Part shown: positions 9,166 through 20,133 of the stretch, one piece after another
How the letters are laid out: every line of letters starts with the position of its first letter
Numbering within the stretch: the first letter of the stretch is position 1
Source: Stomoxys calcitrans
Taxonomy: Eukaryota > Arthropoda > Insecta > Diptera > Muscidae
Reading direction: 5' to 3'
Length of the DNA stretch: 64,000 bases
NCBI RefSeq assembly: GCF_963082655.1
Contig: NC_081553.1
Location: 205,669,897 to 205,733,896 of the forward strand
Notes under the pieces: generated by a model
The model's input: the letters and a program-made list of their open reading frames with translations, nothing else
Told to the model about the DNA's origin: nothing
Databases searched by the model: none
Translations under genes and position numbers: made by a program

Positions 9166-11275
9166 TGTGGATAAAGGGATATTCCGAAAGGAAATATATC
9201 AAAACTGGATGAAAATATTAATTTGCAATTTCCAAGGAATGGAAGTGCCCTCAAAGTTTTGAAAAACTTTAGGCTTGAGTAAAAGAAAGTAATAAAAATA
9301 ATAAAAAGGGTTTTCAGAGAGGACAAACCTATAAGAGAATATGGGTATTTTTGTTATATTTATTTATATATATATGTAAAAGACGGTATATATTTGTGAC
9401 ACAAATACAGAAAATAATAATATCTATTATGGAAGTGACACAAATATAAAAAATAAATAATTAACGTTGGGGTTGTTCTCGTTCTTTGTACCATATAATT
9501 CAAAAAGGTAATAGGTTCAAAACTGTTCCCAGTGTGGACAAAATTTCTTCGTTCTAATATAAATATCTCAATATCAAGGGGTTTGATACATAAAATCTTT
9601 CAAAGACCTATTTCCTTATTCACATATAAAATTGAACGATGGTTTCTTAAAAAATTCTTGTATTTAGGAAAACTATTCCCAATTTCGCCACAAGGTATCA
9701 ATAAAGATTTATAAGCCCGATTTTTACACTGTTGTTGGTTCATAAAAATGTAAAAACTGTTTCCAATTTGAATATGCCACTGACATTCAATGTAAAGGCA
9801 ATAATAGTTTGAATTACTGCTTAAAAATTAAAACGAACTGTTCCCAGTTACACAAGCAAAATTTCATAACAGCTTTTCAAATGTTTCCAAAATTCACAAG
9901 GGTCTGTAAAACTGTTCTCACTTTGAGCCTTCGTCTATATGTACATTCATTTTAACAATGTTAACCAACACTTCGTATAAAATTGATAAAATATGTATGT
10001 TTTGGGTTTGGTCGATTAAGCTATCGTTTCTAGCACCGAAGATCCGAACCCAAATAAGCTAAGTTGGAGTTCATGCAAAACAAATTGTTGATATAATATT
10101 TTGAGGTAAAATAATTTAACATTTGTTAATGATTGTTTCGAGAGAGTTTTTACAATTTGAATAGCACTGTCCTCGGATAACAATATGTATGTTACTGTGT
10201 GTAGTACATATTAAGTGGGAATTTAACACCCACGTTCAGAACCACATTAAGCAATGAGTGCTAACATTGAATGTTAAACCGAATGTTATATAGTTTAGTA
10301 GTCACTGATCGCAAGCAAGAATTGATTTGGGGGATTTATTTGCAAATGTTAATGTGGGCTCCAAGTGGATGTCAACATTTGAGTCGTAAGTTGTTGTTGT
10401 TTATTTTTTCTTTTTCTTTCGTATATTAGACCGTTGTTTCAAGGTTAATTGAATTGAGTTACACTTCCTGGTAGCCCCAGGGGATGGGGGGAATGGATAT
10501 GTAAATGGTTAAGTGAATTGAGTTACACTTTTCGGGAGCCCCAGAGTAGGGGGGTGGTGTACGGATAAGTAAATGGACTGTATTTGTGATAATAAAATAG
10601 GAATAATTTGGAAACTTACTTTGAAGTGAAGAGAATTAATTCCATGTGAAGTACCACTTGTGGGATGAAAGATCCAGCTGCGACGACCGTGGGCAAGAGG
10701 AGCATTGCAGCATGCGGTTTTCGTCCAATGTCGGTGAGGGGGTGAACCTTTGATACACCCCTGCTTCAAATAATAGAATTGCACGTTTTTGTGAAAAAAA
10801 AAAAAAAAAAAAAAAAAAACGTTTGACGACCAATCCCTATCCAGTAGGGGGAACACAACAGATGGGAATCTGGATTGGCAAATGGAATGCTGATATACTT
10901 TCCGGCTTTCTTGCGTTTCCTTTAATATTCTGGACAAGGCACATAAAAAAGAATTTTTTTGCTTTTTAATATTCTTTTTGGGACGTGAAGTCCTCCAAAC
11001 GCAAATGATTCTTTACTCACTTCTATCCTTTAATTTTCACTGTTCTGTCCAGCAAAAACTATCAAAAACAAAACACTTTCTTATTCCCGAAAAAAATTGA
11101 TATTCAGCGAATATTTTGTCAAAACACTTTTTCTTCACGCAAAAAATTGATATTGAGTAGCAATTTAAAGAATGCGAGAATACGGGAAATAGTGATAAAA
11201 CGTGTTCAGCACTAGCTGTCACTTTTTACTTCGTTGCACTTTTTAGTAAAGGTGAGGTTGCCAGATAACAAGCAA
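9166..11275 (-). other. BEL/Pao 5' leader, unusually long, with a candidate intron
   Basis: About 2.1 kb separates the primer site from gag with no convincing coding frame. On the minus strand a strong 5' splice consensus AAA|GTAAGT sits with its GT at 10619-10618. An acceptor (pyrimidine-rich run, then TATAG) ends at 9329, upstream of the gag ATG, so a ~1.3-kb intron could be removed. A ~64-bp imperfect tandem duplication (gaattgagttacactt at 10451 and 10515) and a 26-base poly-A (10794-10819) lie inside. A 142-codon frame at 10509-10937 crosses the donor and the homopolymer and shows no domain I recognise. Confidence 0.55.
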
Positions 11276-11289
11276 GGCTCGAAGGACCA
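11276..11289 (-). other. Primer binding site, complementary to the tRNA-Tyr 3' end
   Basis: Minus-strand TGGTCCTTCGAGCC starts immediately after the 5' LTR. Its complement, ggctcgaaggacca, is the 3' end of eukaryotic tRNA-Tyr including CCA. Fourteen bases match without a gap; the match ends at the next base. The primer assignment rests on my knowledge of the tRNA-Tyr acceptor and T-stem sequence. Confidence 0.85.
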
Positions 11290-11876
11290 TGTTAAAGTTT
11301 ATGGGGATAAAACATTTAGATTTAAAAATGGGTTCATAAATAAATAAATTTATGAATTACCATTACACCAATGGTGGGAGAAAATCGCTTTACCCAGAGG
11401 ATGGGAAAAGGTAAGAGTATCGGGAGTTGATACTATGGATCTAAAACAATTCTTTTCAAAATTGGAAAGATCCAAGGAGTTGTGGGAAACGAGTAGGAAA
11501 CCACGGGATTGTGGTCAGACACAATACCAAATATTGCAGTCAAGTTATAAGGGAAATAAAAATGCTCCTTTTTTCAAACAACTTACATTTGTACTTTTAT
11601 TTATACTTAGGTGAGATGTGATCTGGTTCGCTGCTGAGACAAGAAGAGACCCTATGCTTAGTCTTTACTTGACAGGCCAGTTCGTAGAATATGCGAACTG
11701 CCAACGAGATAAAAGAAAGAGCCCTAATTGCCAGATCAATACATATTAAAAATAGGGGGAAAAATTTATGTACTGTAAAGTTAATACATACTGATTCATA
11801 TTAAAATATTTTTGAGTTATTATCAAAGTTCAAACTTATTTCATTTCTTAAAAATAAGGGTAAAGTACAGTAAACA
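11290..11876 (-). repeat. BEL/Pao 5' LTR
   Basis: 587 bp, TG...CA, one mismatch to the 3' LTR (11471). On the minus strand TATAAATA at 11605-11598 overlaps AATAAA, a plausible core promoter and/or polyadenylation signal. The right flank is gtgtc, the second copy of the target duplication. Confidence 0.95.
11598..11605 (-). promoter_or_regulatory. Candidate TATA box in the 5' LTR
   Basis: TATAAATA lies about midway in the LTR and is followed within three bases by an overlapping AATAAA. Position and composition suit an LTR core promoter, but the start site cannot be located by reading alone. The same box is at 3034-3041 in the other LTR. Confidence 0.35.
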
Positions 11877-13510
11877 GTGTCACTGAGGAGGTTGTCGCGA
11901 TGGGCCACCAGAAATGGTTTGAGGACCAACCCAGGGAAGACGGAGCTGGTGCTCTTTACGCGCAGATATAAGATACCGGAGTTCAGACCCCCGTCCTTGG
12001 ACGGGTTCACCCTTCGGCTGTCAAAGGAGGCGAAGTACCTAGCCATAGTCCTCTATTCGAAACTGTCCTAGAAGAGGAACACCGAGGAAAGAAACCATAA
12101 GGCACAGCGGTTTTTACTTCATCCAAGATGACTTATTGGATGTATACGGCCATCTAGAGACTAGTACTGGCCTGTGGAGTACTGGTATGGTGGGACGTCG
12201 TAGGGAAGAGGACGCGAGCGAAGGAGTTCGAGAAGGTCCAGAGACTGGCCTGCATCGGGATCACAGGCGCACTGAGATCCGCACCGCAGGCAGGCCTGGA
12301 GGCGATACTGGATATGTAGCCCATTGGGGCCTATATTTGGAACTGCGCCTCCAGGGTCGCGCTTAGGCTGAGACATCTCGGCATGCTGAAGGAAGATGAT
12401 TGCGGCCACACTTCGATTCAAGGTGTTACGGATACGGAGGGTAGACTGAGAAGGATCTCCGAGTACCTGGCACCAGTGCCGACTGGAGTGAGAGTATTCG
12501 CGATTCGTTTTCCTGAGAGGGACGAATGGAGGGTGGATGGTATACTTGAGGAGGATGTGACATCGATCTACACAGATGGCTCCAAGATGTAGTCAGGGAC
12601 TGGATTGGGGGTCTACTTTGATGCACTCAATATCAGTATGTCTCTGAGACTGTCGGAAGAGTGTACGGTCTTTCAGGCAGAGGTCTGTGCCATTGCAGTG
12701 GCCGCAAGAGAATTTCTGGTTGGTTAACGCAATCGAAACTCAGAATTCATGTGAACAGTATGGCGGCGCTAAAGGCCTTGGGGTCGAGGATGGTGAGGTC
12801 GAGATGCGTGGCGGACTGTTTGGAATCTTTGGAAGCCCACCATGTGACGCTGACATGGGTTCCAGGGCATGAGAGGATTCCAGGAAATGATAGGGAGGAC
12901 GAGTGCGCCAGGAGGGGTTCGTCTGTGCGGGAAGGACCAGTTATCGGTCTTGACATTTGTCGAGCTACTGAATGATGGGATGGCCAGGGCGGCGTCAGTG
13001 GTAAGGTGGGACTCTGTAGATGGTTGCCGGATTGCAAAGGCGCTATAGCCGGTCATCGATCGGAGGAAGACTTGGGAATTGCTGGACTTCGATAAGAGAC
13101 CGATGAGTACTTTGACAGGGATCATTACCGGAGACTGTGCTATAGGCCGCATGGCGTCGCGCATTGGATACCGCACAATGACTTACGTAGGAGTTGCCTC
13201 GATGAGGATGAGGAGGAGACTATTGAGCACTTGCTGTGTTCCAGTCCGGGTTTGCAGAGACGTAGAGAGCTCCTTTCTGGGGAGCCGTTTCTTCTGCGAT
13301 CTGGATGAACTTGCAAACGTACCTCTGGTATCTCTCCTGAGGATGGTTCTGACGATGGGGTGCCACAAGCTCTGGCGTAGGAAGATCCGTGTTTGCGTAG
13401 GTATGCTTCTTTGTGTGGACAGTTTGGCTGCGCTCAAGTCCTTGGGTTCGAGGACGGCCTATAGCACAGTGCCTGGTTGTGACCGCTATCATGGTCCTCA
13501 GTGACCTCTA
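11877..13510 (+). pseudogene. LINE 3' half: RT thumb, RNase H and CCHC tail (interrupted by BEL)
   Basis: The translation resumes the LINE cut at 2725: SLRRLSRWATRNGLRTNPGK at the start, then a thumb region (SLDGFTLRLSKEAKYLA). An RNase H domain follows, with SIYTDGSKM (12565-12590), an AEVCAIAVAAREF segment, VNSMAALKALGS and VTLTWVPGHERIPGN (~12850-12890). A C-terminal Cys-rich segment comes near 13190-13270. At least four frameshifts and stops interrupt it (for example the TAG after SKM at 12590). At 13410-13480 a second partial copy of the SLAALKSLGSR motif appears, a small rearrangement. Domain order RT-RNase H-CCHC puts it in the I/LOA-like, RNase H-bearing LINEs; the exact clade is uncertain. 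Confidence 0.85.
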
Positions 13511-13739
13511 ATCGAAGGCCAGTAACTCCTGCGTGCTCCTCCGGTTGATGGCAGGACAAAGCGCCCTAGCGGTCCGGCACCATCTACGTTGTCCCATCTT
13601 GCCGCCTACTCCGCACTGGCTTTTTCATCTACCTTGCCCTAAGCTCGCATGTACGGGTACCATATTTTCCATCAACATTCCCTTAAAGAACAGGGAATAC
13701 TTCTCTCACATCAATGAGTGCAGTCCGATTAAAGTTTAA
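13511..13739. other. Unassigned spacer after the LINE
   Basis: A 68-codon plus-strand frame (13533-13739) is Pro/His-rich and resembles nothing I recognise. It may be the decayed 3' tail of the LINE. Confidence 0.3.
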
Positions 13740-13955
13740 GCTTAATGATAAGGGGCCTTCTTTTTATGCCGATTCCAAACGGCGTGACGTATAGCTATTG
13801 GGGAAGTTGTAACATGGCAGGATACCTCACAAATGTGGCCAGTACTAGTAAGGGAATGACCACCGCTGAACATTTTTCTGATGTTCATTGATATGTGAGA
13901 AGCTTGCCCCTGTTCCTTAATGAAATGTTCATGGACAAATTTGCATTTGAATTGT
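13740..13955. repeat. SINE remnant, rearranged (minus-strand part joined to plus-strand tail)
   Basis: 13745-13885 is the reverse complement of the SINE body seen at 24525-24660 (aatgataaggggcc; cctcacaaatg). 13886-13950 is the same family's 3' tail on the plus strand (tgatatgtgagaag, cttgcccctgtt, cf. 24690-24740). The two halves face each other, so this is an inverted rearrangement or two adjacent insertions. Confidence 0.6.
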
Positions 13956-15190
13956 ACCTAAAGTATATTTGTACCCTTCATTTGTAGAATCCATGGTGAT
14001 GCGTTCGCAATAGTGGGGACGGCCGAAGTTGGAACTTTTTTACTTATTAAATTTTACTCTGGCGTTTCGGGTTTCCGTATGTTTCTGTATTACATGGATT
14101 TTGAACGAGTTATCAGCACTTTAAAGTATGGAAATATCCAAGTCAAAATTGGCAAATTATTAACTTTTAATCAATTTATCGTGAAATGACCCCATGTATC
14201 TACATACAACTCTATTCACATTTGGCCAATTCAATGGCAGTGTATAGTGTATCCATGTCTTAGCCCCTTCGAGTTTGAATGAAGTATGAAGAGTGTTTTT
14301 CAATGTCCTCGTAGCTGTCAAAGCGAAATTTGTGATCATTTAATTTAATTGGGCACTTTTATCATGCTTGTCACAATATATTCAACTAAATTGGGCCATC
14401 CGAGTTTATTAATGGGGGTGTTGTTCAGTTTTGCTCGTATGTTATTGAGTAAATCGAATTTTGTTATGTCGGAATTTTGTTATTATTCCTTCTCATCTAT
14501 GGACTCCCCCCCCCCACCCAACTCGAATGAGTTTCATCATGCCGCCAAATGATGATGAAGAGAATCGCATATATGATTGTGTACCACTAGGCGAATGATT
14601 AATGCCAGCGTATGTGAATGAAACCACTCATACGACCCATTGGGTATTTTGAATATCTTCACTAAGAATAATGGATGGCAATTTAGTTGGAATTCTAATT
14701 TGACACTTAAATGTGAAATGTGAAAGGGTGAGCAATAGTGACCTAGTTCTCCATTGAATATGGAAGAGCAAATTGTAGGCTTCTTTCTTGTAGTTTCTGT
14801 TTCATTCTTGAAGGCCATTTAAGCTATTATGGCATTAGAGGAGGTTGAACATAGCCAATTAAAATGCATAACAAATTGCCGTTTCTAAAAATTGAAAAAT
14901 GTCTTGGAAATTTGTTTATATAAATAACTGGCACACTTTTGCTTAACAAGATAAATAAGGGTTGTTGCACAAAAAAACAAATATAAAATTGCATTTGAAA
15001 TGAAGAGAAAACAAGTTAGGTAAGGTAAGAGAAGAGCAGTGTTGACTGTACAATACCGTACAACTGCCCTGTAAGTTTAATTTTGGATATATAAATATAA
15101 GGAGTTGGTGTTTAAATCGGAACTAATTCTGCTGGACTTCGGCATCCGATTTCGCATAGTCCCATACACATAGTGGTAGTCATAGAAGAA
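13956..15190. other. AT-rich spacer, no gene seen
   Basis: About 1.2 kb with no long frame, terminal repeat or domain that I recognise. A run of eight or more C at 14505 is the only simple feature. Confidence 0.5.
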
Positions 15191-15194
15191 GACT

Positions 15195-17031
15195 TAATTA
15201 ACTATGACAGAATATTTGTTCCACTAGCCGAACGTGGAATAGCGTTATAAGCGCCTCGATCTTTTGCACTCATTCTAACATCCCTGACACCAAGTTTCGA
15301 GGTGTCTCCCACAACTTGATCTTTCCATCGGGCTTTTGGTCTTCCCGGTTTGCATGTACCTCCGTGTTTGCCTTCAAAAGACTTCTTTGCTGGAGTTTCT
15401 TCATCCATTCTGACAACATGACCTAGTGACCTAGCCAACGCAGCCGTTGTATTTTGATGAGTGTACCTCTGCTATCGTCGTCATACAGCTCGTGGTTCAT
15501 ACGTCGCCTATATTCTCCCATAACGCAAACTGGTCCATATATTTTACGAAGAATCTTTCTCTCAAATACTCCAAGCACTGCCTCATCTGCTTTCACAAGT
15601 ACCCATGCTTCAGAACCATATAACTGCACGGGTAGTATCAGAGTCTTGTATAGTGTAATCTTCTTAGTCCAAAGTAGCATTTGTTTACCAGTATTATTCT
15701 TCGTTTAATCTCAAAACTGGTGTCATTCGTTTCGGTAACGGTGGTGCCGAGGTAGATAATGTTACTGTCGCATAGTTGTGGTTCCTAACATTCTCCATTT
15801 TCTTTATCTGCTCGGTCGTGCAAGGCTTTTTGGAAGTTGAAACCATCCATTTCGTCTTATCTCCATTTACTGCAAGACCCATTTTCACTGACTATCTTTC
15901 GATTCTTTCAAAGGTTGCAGTTACTACTTCCGGTGACCGACCTTTGATGGCGATGTCTTCGGCATAGGCGAGTAGCATGTGTTCTCTTGTGATTAGTGTG
16001 ACATATCTATTCACATCTGCATCTCGTATAATCTTCTCCAGCAGGATATTAAAGAGATCACACAATAGGCTGTCTCCTTGTCTGAAACCTCGTTTGGTAT
16101 TAAATGGTTCCGAAAGATCCTTTCCTATTCTTACTGAGGAATGCGTATCAGCAAGAGTCATCCTGCAGAGTCTTATTAATTTTGCAGGGATACCAAACTC
16201 AGACATGGCTTGAAATACCTTTGAACATAAAGGAGTATCGAAGGAGGCTTTGTAGTCAAGTATCGAAGGAGGCTTTGTTGATTTGTCCTTCTCGGGTCTT
16301 TTCCAAGATTTGACGCAGTGTGAATATCTGGTCCAGGGTGGATTTACCAGGTCTAAAGCCACATTGATAGGGCCCAATTATTTCATTGACTTTAGGTTTT
16401 AATCGCTCGAGAGTATCTTGTATGCGATGGGGAGGAGACTTTTTACTCTGTAGTTGGCACATTCCGTCTTGTCTCCTTTCTTGTGTACGGGACATAGTAT
16501 GCTGAGGTTCCAATCATCGGGTATGCGTTCTTCTAGCCATACTGCGGAGATAAGATGATCCATACGCCTTATCAGCGTGTCGCCTGCGGTTTTAAGTAGT
16601 TCAGCGGGTAACCCGTCGGCTCCTGCTGCCTTGTTGTTCTTTAGTCGGGTCACTGCTACTTGGATCTCATTATGACTAGGAGGTAAACATTCTATAGCAT
16701 TATCAGGGATTGGTTTTGCGGTAACCTCTTCGCCGCCAACATCGGACACTAGCAGTTGGGTAAAATGTTTTTTTCATATCCTCAGTATGTTATCTGTGTC
16801 AGTTACAAGATTTCCTTCTTTGTCTCTGCAGGAGGATGTGCCTGCACCAAAGCCATCGATGTGATGTTTAATTCTTTGGTAGAATTCCCGGACTTCATTT
16901 TGACTACTGTACATCTCAATTCGCTCACACTCATGTCTTTCCATTTCCATTTTTTTTCTGCGGAATAGACGTTTCTCCTCTCTCCTTTTCTCCCGATACC
17001 TCTCCTTGCTAAACGCGCCAGAAAAGGACAT
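15195..17031 (-). pseudogene. RTE-like LINE, copy 1, 5'-truncated and frameshifted
   Basis: Minus-strand pieces in order: a charged linker before RT (RREEKRLFRRKKMEMERHE, to ~16774), RT fingers (NNKAAGADGLPAELLKTAGD), GPYQCGFRPGKSTLDQIF, motif A region (LDYKASFDTPL), RGFRQGDSL, motif C as LAYAEDIAI, thumb and connection (LYKTLILPVQLYGSEAWVLV), and the C-terminal LRWLGHVVRMDEETPA with GRPKARWKDQVV typical of RTE-type elements. Motif C has Glu where the first catalytic Asp should be. An 18-bp duplication (tatcgaaggaggctttgt, 16229 and 16260) breaks the frame. The endonuclease domain is absent. A second copy of the family is at 53837-55425. Confidence 0.8.
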
Positions 17032-17444
17032 GGAGCAAAGTTTTGATAAGATGGGGTGATAAATACGCTTGCAAAGCGAAACATATGTACGAGAGCTATG
17101 TCTAATTCTGAACTTTTTTTTTCCAATTTCAATAGGCTTCGTTTCTAATCAACAATCTTAAGATTGACGCACTTAGGCTCACAAGATCCGAAATTTGATT
17201 CCATTTGGATTAAATTTAGGATTTGAACACATGTGCATGACTTCAGATTTTTATATAGAAGTTCAAACTCGGAGAGGGAGGCTTCCTTAAGCGGCTTTGA
17301 CTCCTTTACTACAAGAGTGTTATGTTGGTGCACTCAAACACATGAAATATGTGTCCGTTCATTCATTAGTTGCATCCCACCATTCTGCGCGATGAAAAGC
17401 TCGGCGTATTGACCCTCCAGAGTAGTACGTCCCGAATGGGAAAG
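17032..17444. other. Spacer, no gene seen
   Basis: No frame over 110 codons with recognisable content. It may include decayed LINE flank. Confidence 0.4.
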
Positions 17445-17885
17445 CCAAGAGAAGTAATGAAGATTGAAACATGAATAGTGGAGTTTTCTCTGAACATTGG
17501 AAGGTTACGAACGTTGAACCGAAAATAGGTGGGGCGAACAACTCTGCGAATTACCGGCCAATGGTGATATGCTCCGCGCTCTCTAAGGTTATGGAAAGTA
17601 TGGTTAATCATCATCTGGCGAGATAGATAATAGACAGTATGGGTTCCGCAGAAATCGCTCTACGGGAGACTTAAAGACATTTCTGTCGGAACGCTGGAGT
17701 CGCTCTATCCACCAGTTTGGAAAAAGTAAGGTCGTGACTCTGGATTTTGATAAAGTATGGCACGATGCACTTTTACCAAAGGTTGTTGCTTTTGGAGTCG
17801 GTAATAACTTCGATTGATTTATATCGAGCTTTCTCAGTGATCGCACTATACGAGTTGTTGTAGATGGGTTCTCATCCGATAAGTA
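17445..17885 (+). pseudogene. Jockey/CR1-like reverse transcriptase fragment
   Basis: Across three frames the plus strand reads VFSEHWKVTNVEPKI, then NSANYRPMVICSALSKVME, then remnants of the QYGFRK and DKVWHDALLPKVVAFGV blocks, then FLSDRTIRVVVDGFSSD. These are RT fingers and motif A of a jockey-like LINE. Frameshifts occur near 17625 and 17745, and no YADD block follows. A ~440-bp dead scrap. Confidence 0.65.
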
Positions 17886-17904
17886 AACATGGACCGCTGT
17901 CCTT

Positions 17905-18258
17905 TCCCGTTCACTTTTTATACGCACCATCATTGGATGGGGTTATACTAATCTAGTCATTCCGTTTGTAACACCTCGAAATATTGATGTAGTACCCCAT
18001 TAAGTATATCTTCTTGATCGTCTCGACATTCTGGGTGGAACTAGCCTAGTCGAACTAGAGCTAACCGCTTGAAATTTTGCAGAGACACTTTAGATTCAGA
18101 TTTAGATATAGCTCACATATAAACCGATTTCCCGATTTGACTTCTTCAGCCCCTGGAAGACTCAATCTTCATCCAATTTGGCAGAAATTTTGCACATAGT
18201 GTTCTGTTATAACTTCCAACAATTGTTCTAAGTACGGCCTAAATCATTCTATAACCTG
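17905..18258 (+). repeat. INE (DINE-1-like) fragment, plus strand
   Basis: Begins with the degenerate 5' terminus (ATACGCACCATCATTGG), the 'attccgtttgtaacacctcg' block, and an AAGTATAT...TTCTTGATCG stretch. Repeat-unit sequence follows (gatatagctcacatataaaccgat). The CCGT tract and the 3' hairpin end are missing. Confidence 0.7.
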
Positions 18259-19265
18259 ATATCTTATACATAAAAATCTATTTGTGTTTGTTTGTATGTT
18301 TGTTTGTTTGTTTGTTTGTTTGTGGGTTTGTAAATTTGTGGGTTTGTAAATTTGTTTGTTCCGTATAGACTCAAAAACGGCTAAACCGATTTCTTCCAAA
18401 TTTTCACAGATTGTGGGGAGTGGTCCGGAAGAAGCAATAGGCTATATATTTTATTGATATCGGTAGGGGGGGCGGACGCTCCCCCTTACCCTAAAAGTAC
18501 GACCCCAAAATAAAAGTGAACCAATCGGGACAATATGAGACTCAAATGAAAGATATTCAAGAGTAGAGTACAAATTCTATATTAAAAAATGGGTCCAAGC
18601 AATAGGGGGCCCGCCCCGACCCCAAAACCCCCCAAATTGGTTTATTGGACGATAATGACAATATGGGGCTCGAATGAAAGGTATTTGCGAGAAGATTATG
18701 AATATGGCCAGGAAGGAGGTATAGACTATGTAATTTGTTGATGTTGGAAGGGGGCGGACCCACCCCCGTCATTTGATGAAACTCAATTGATAGGCATTTG
18801 AGAGCAAATTACGAATATGACATTAAACTTTGTGTCCACGAACCTAGGTGGTGTTTTACCTCCTAAAATCGCCTCCAATAGGTTATTTGACCTATTAAAA
18901 CAATGGGGAATCAAATGATAGATTTTTTTTGAGTTGAGTGCGTCATTCAAATTTGTGCTCAAGTGGCAGAGTGGCGCACAATCCTCATATAGGTGCCCTC
19001 CATCAAACGTCTGTATACACCAATCATGACAATATAAGGTTAAATTGAAGGTATAAGGTTATGTACTGCGAATCTGATATCATTATTCTGCTCATATATC
19101 TAGCGGACCACATCACCCCAAAACAGTCGATCAAGTATAATGACCTAACGGGACACTGTGTGATTCAATTAATGTTAGCCGCCATAGCAAGAGTTTTACA
19201 CGATAAGAACCGTGGGTAGTGCGATTTAAGCGAAATTTTGTGCGCTCTCATTAAGTAACCTAAAA

Positions 19266-20133
19266 GTAACAAGTAAAAGCGTGGTAAGTTCGGCCGGGAC
19301 GAATCTTATATACCCTCCATCATGGAGCGCATTTGTCGAGTTATTTTCCCGGCATCTCTTCTTAGGCAAAAAAAGGATATAAGAAAAGATTTGCTCTGCT
19401 ATTAGAGCGATATCAAGATATGATCCGGTTTAGACCACAATTAAATTATATGTTGGAGACCGTTTAAAATGTCAGCCAATTCGAATAAGAAGTGGGCCCT
19501 TTGGGGCTCAAGAAGTAAAATAGAGAGACCGATTTATATGGGAGCTGTATCGGGCTATAGACCGATTCAGACCATAATAAACACGTATGTTATTGGTCAT
19601 GAGAGAATCCGTTGTACAAAATTTCAGGCAAATCGGATAATAATTGCGACCTCTAGAGGCTCAAGAAGTCAAGACCCAAGATCGGTTTATATGACAGCTA
19701 TACCAGATTATGAACCGATTTGAACCGTACTTAGCACAGTTGTTAGAAGTAATACTAAAACACTATGTGCAAAATTTCATTCCAATCGGATGAGAATTGC
19801 GCCCTCTAGAGGCTCAAGAAGTCAAGACCCAAGATCGGTTTATATGGCAGCTATATCAAAAGATGAACCGATATGGCCCATTTACAATCCCAACCGACCT
19901 ACACCAATAAAAAGCATTTGTGCAAAATTTCAAGCGGCTAGCTTTACTCTTTCGGAAGTTAGCGTGCTTTCGACAGATAGACGGACAGACGGACGGGCTT
20001 GGCTAGATCGACATAAAATGTCGCGACCATCAAGAATATATATACTTTATAGGGTCTCAGGCGAGTATTTCGAGTAGTTACAAACAAAATGACGAAATTA
20101 GTATACTCCCCCATCCTACGGTGGAGGGTATAA
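19266..20133 (-). repeat. INE family B element nested in the Helitron-like element
   Basis: On the minus strand it runs from TTTATACCCTCCACC (5' end near 20131), through 'ataaagtatatatattcttgat' and a CCGTCCGTCTGT tract (~19982), to the 3' hairpin (~19287-19307) and 'cgcttttacttg'. Internal 153-bp-type units contain 'gaggctcaagaagtcaagac'. The uninterrupted site is seen in another Helitron-like copy (~52828-52845), supporting clean insertion between A/T runs. Confidence 0.8.

Larger units (their letters stand above)
2726..11876 (-). mobile_element. BEL/Pao LTR retrotransposon, nearly complete, 9151 bp
   Basis: Two 587-bp direct repeats (2726-3312 and 11290-11876), each starting TG and ending CA, flank a minus-strand element. 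In order from its 5' end: LTR, tRNA-Tyr-type primer site, ~2.1-kb leader, gag-protease frame, pol frame, zinc-knuckle frame, polypurine tract, LTR. By eye the LTRs differ at one position (a at 2907, t at 11471), which implies a recent insertion. A 5-bp gtgtc duplication flanks it. The host DNA is a LINE reverse transcriptase. The RT frame is broken at ~6898-6983, so this copy should not be autonomous. Confidence 0.96.

Noticed and set aside
10509..10937. 142-codon frame in the BEL leader
   Set aside because: Contains a homopolymer-encoded Phe run and reads through a strong splice donor; no known domain. Kept as leader.
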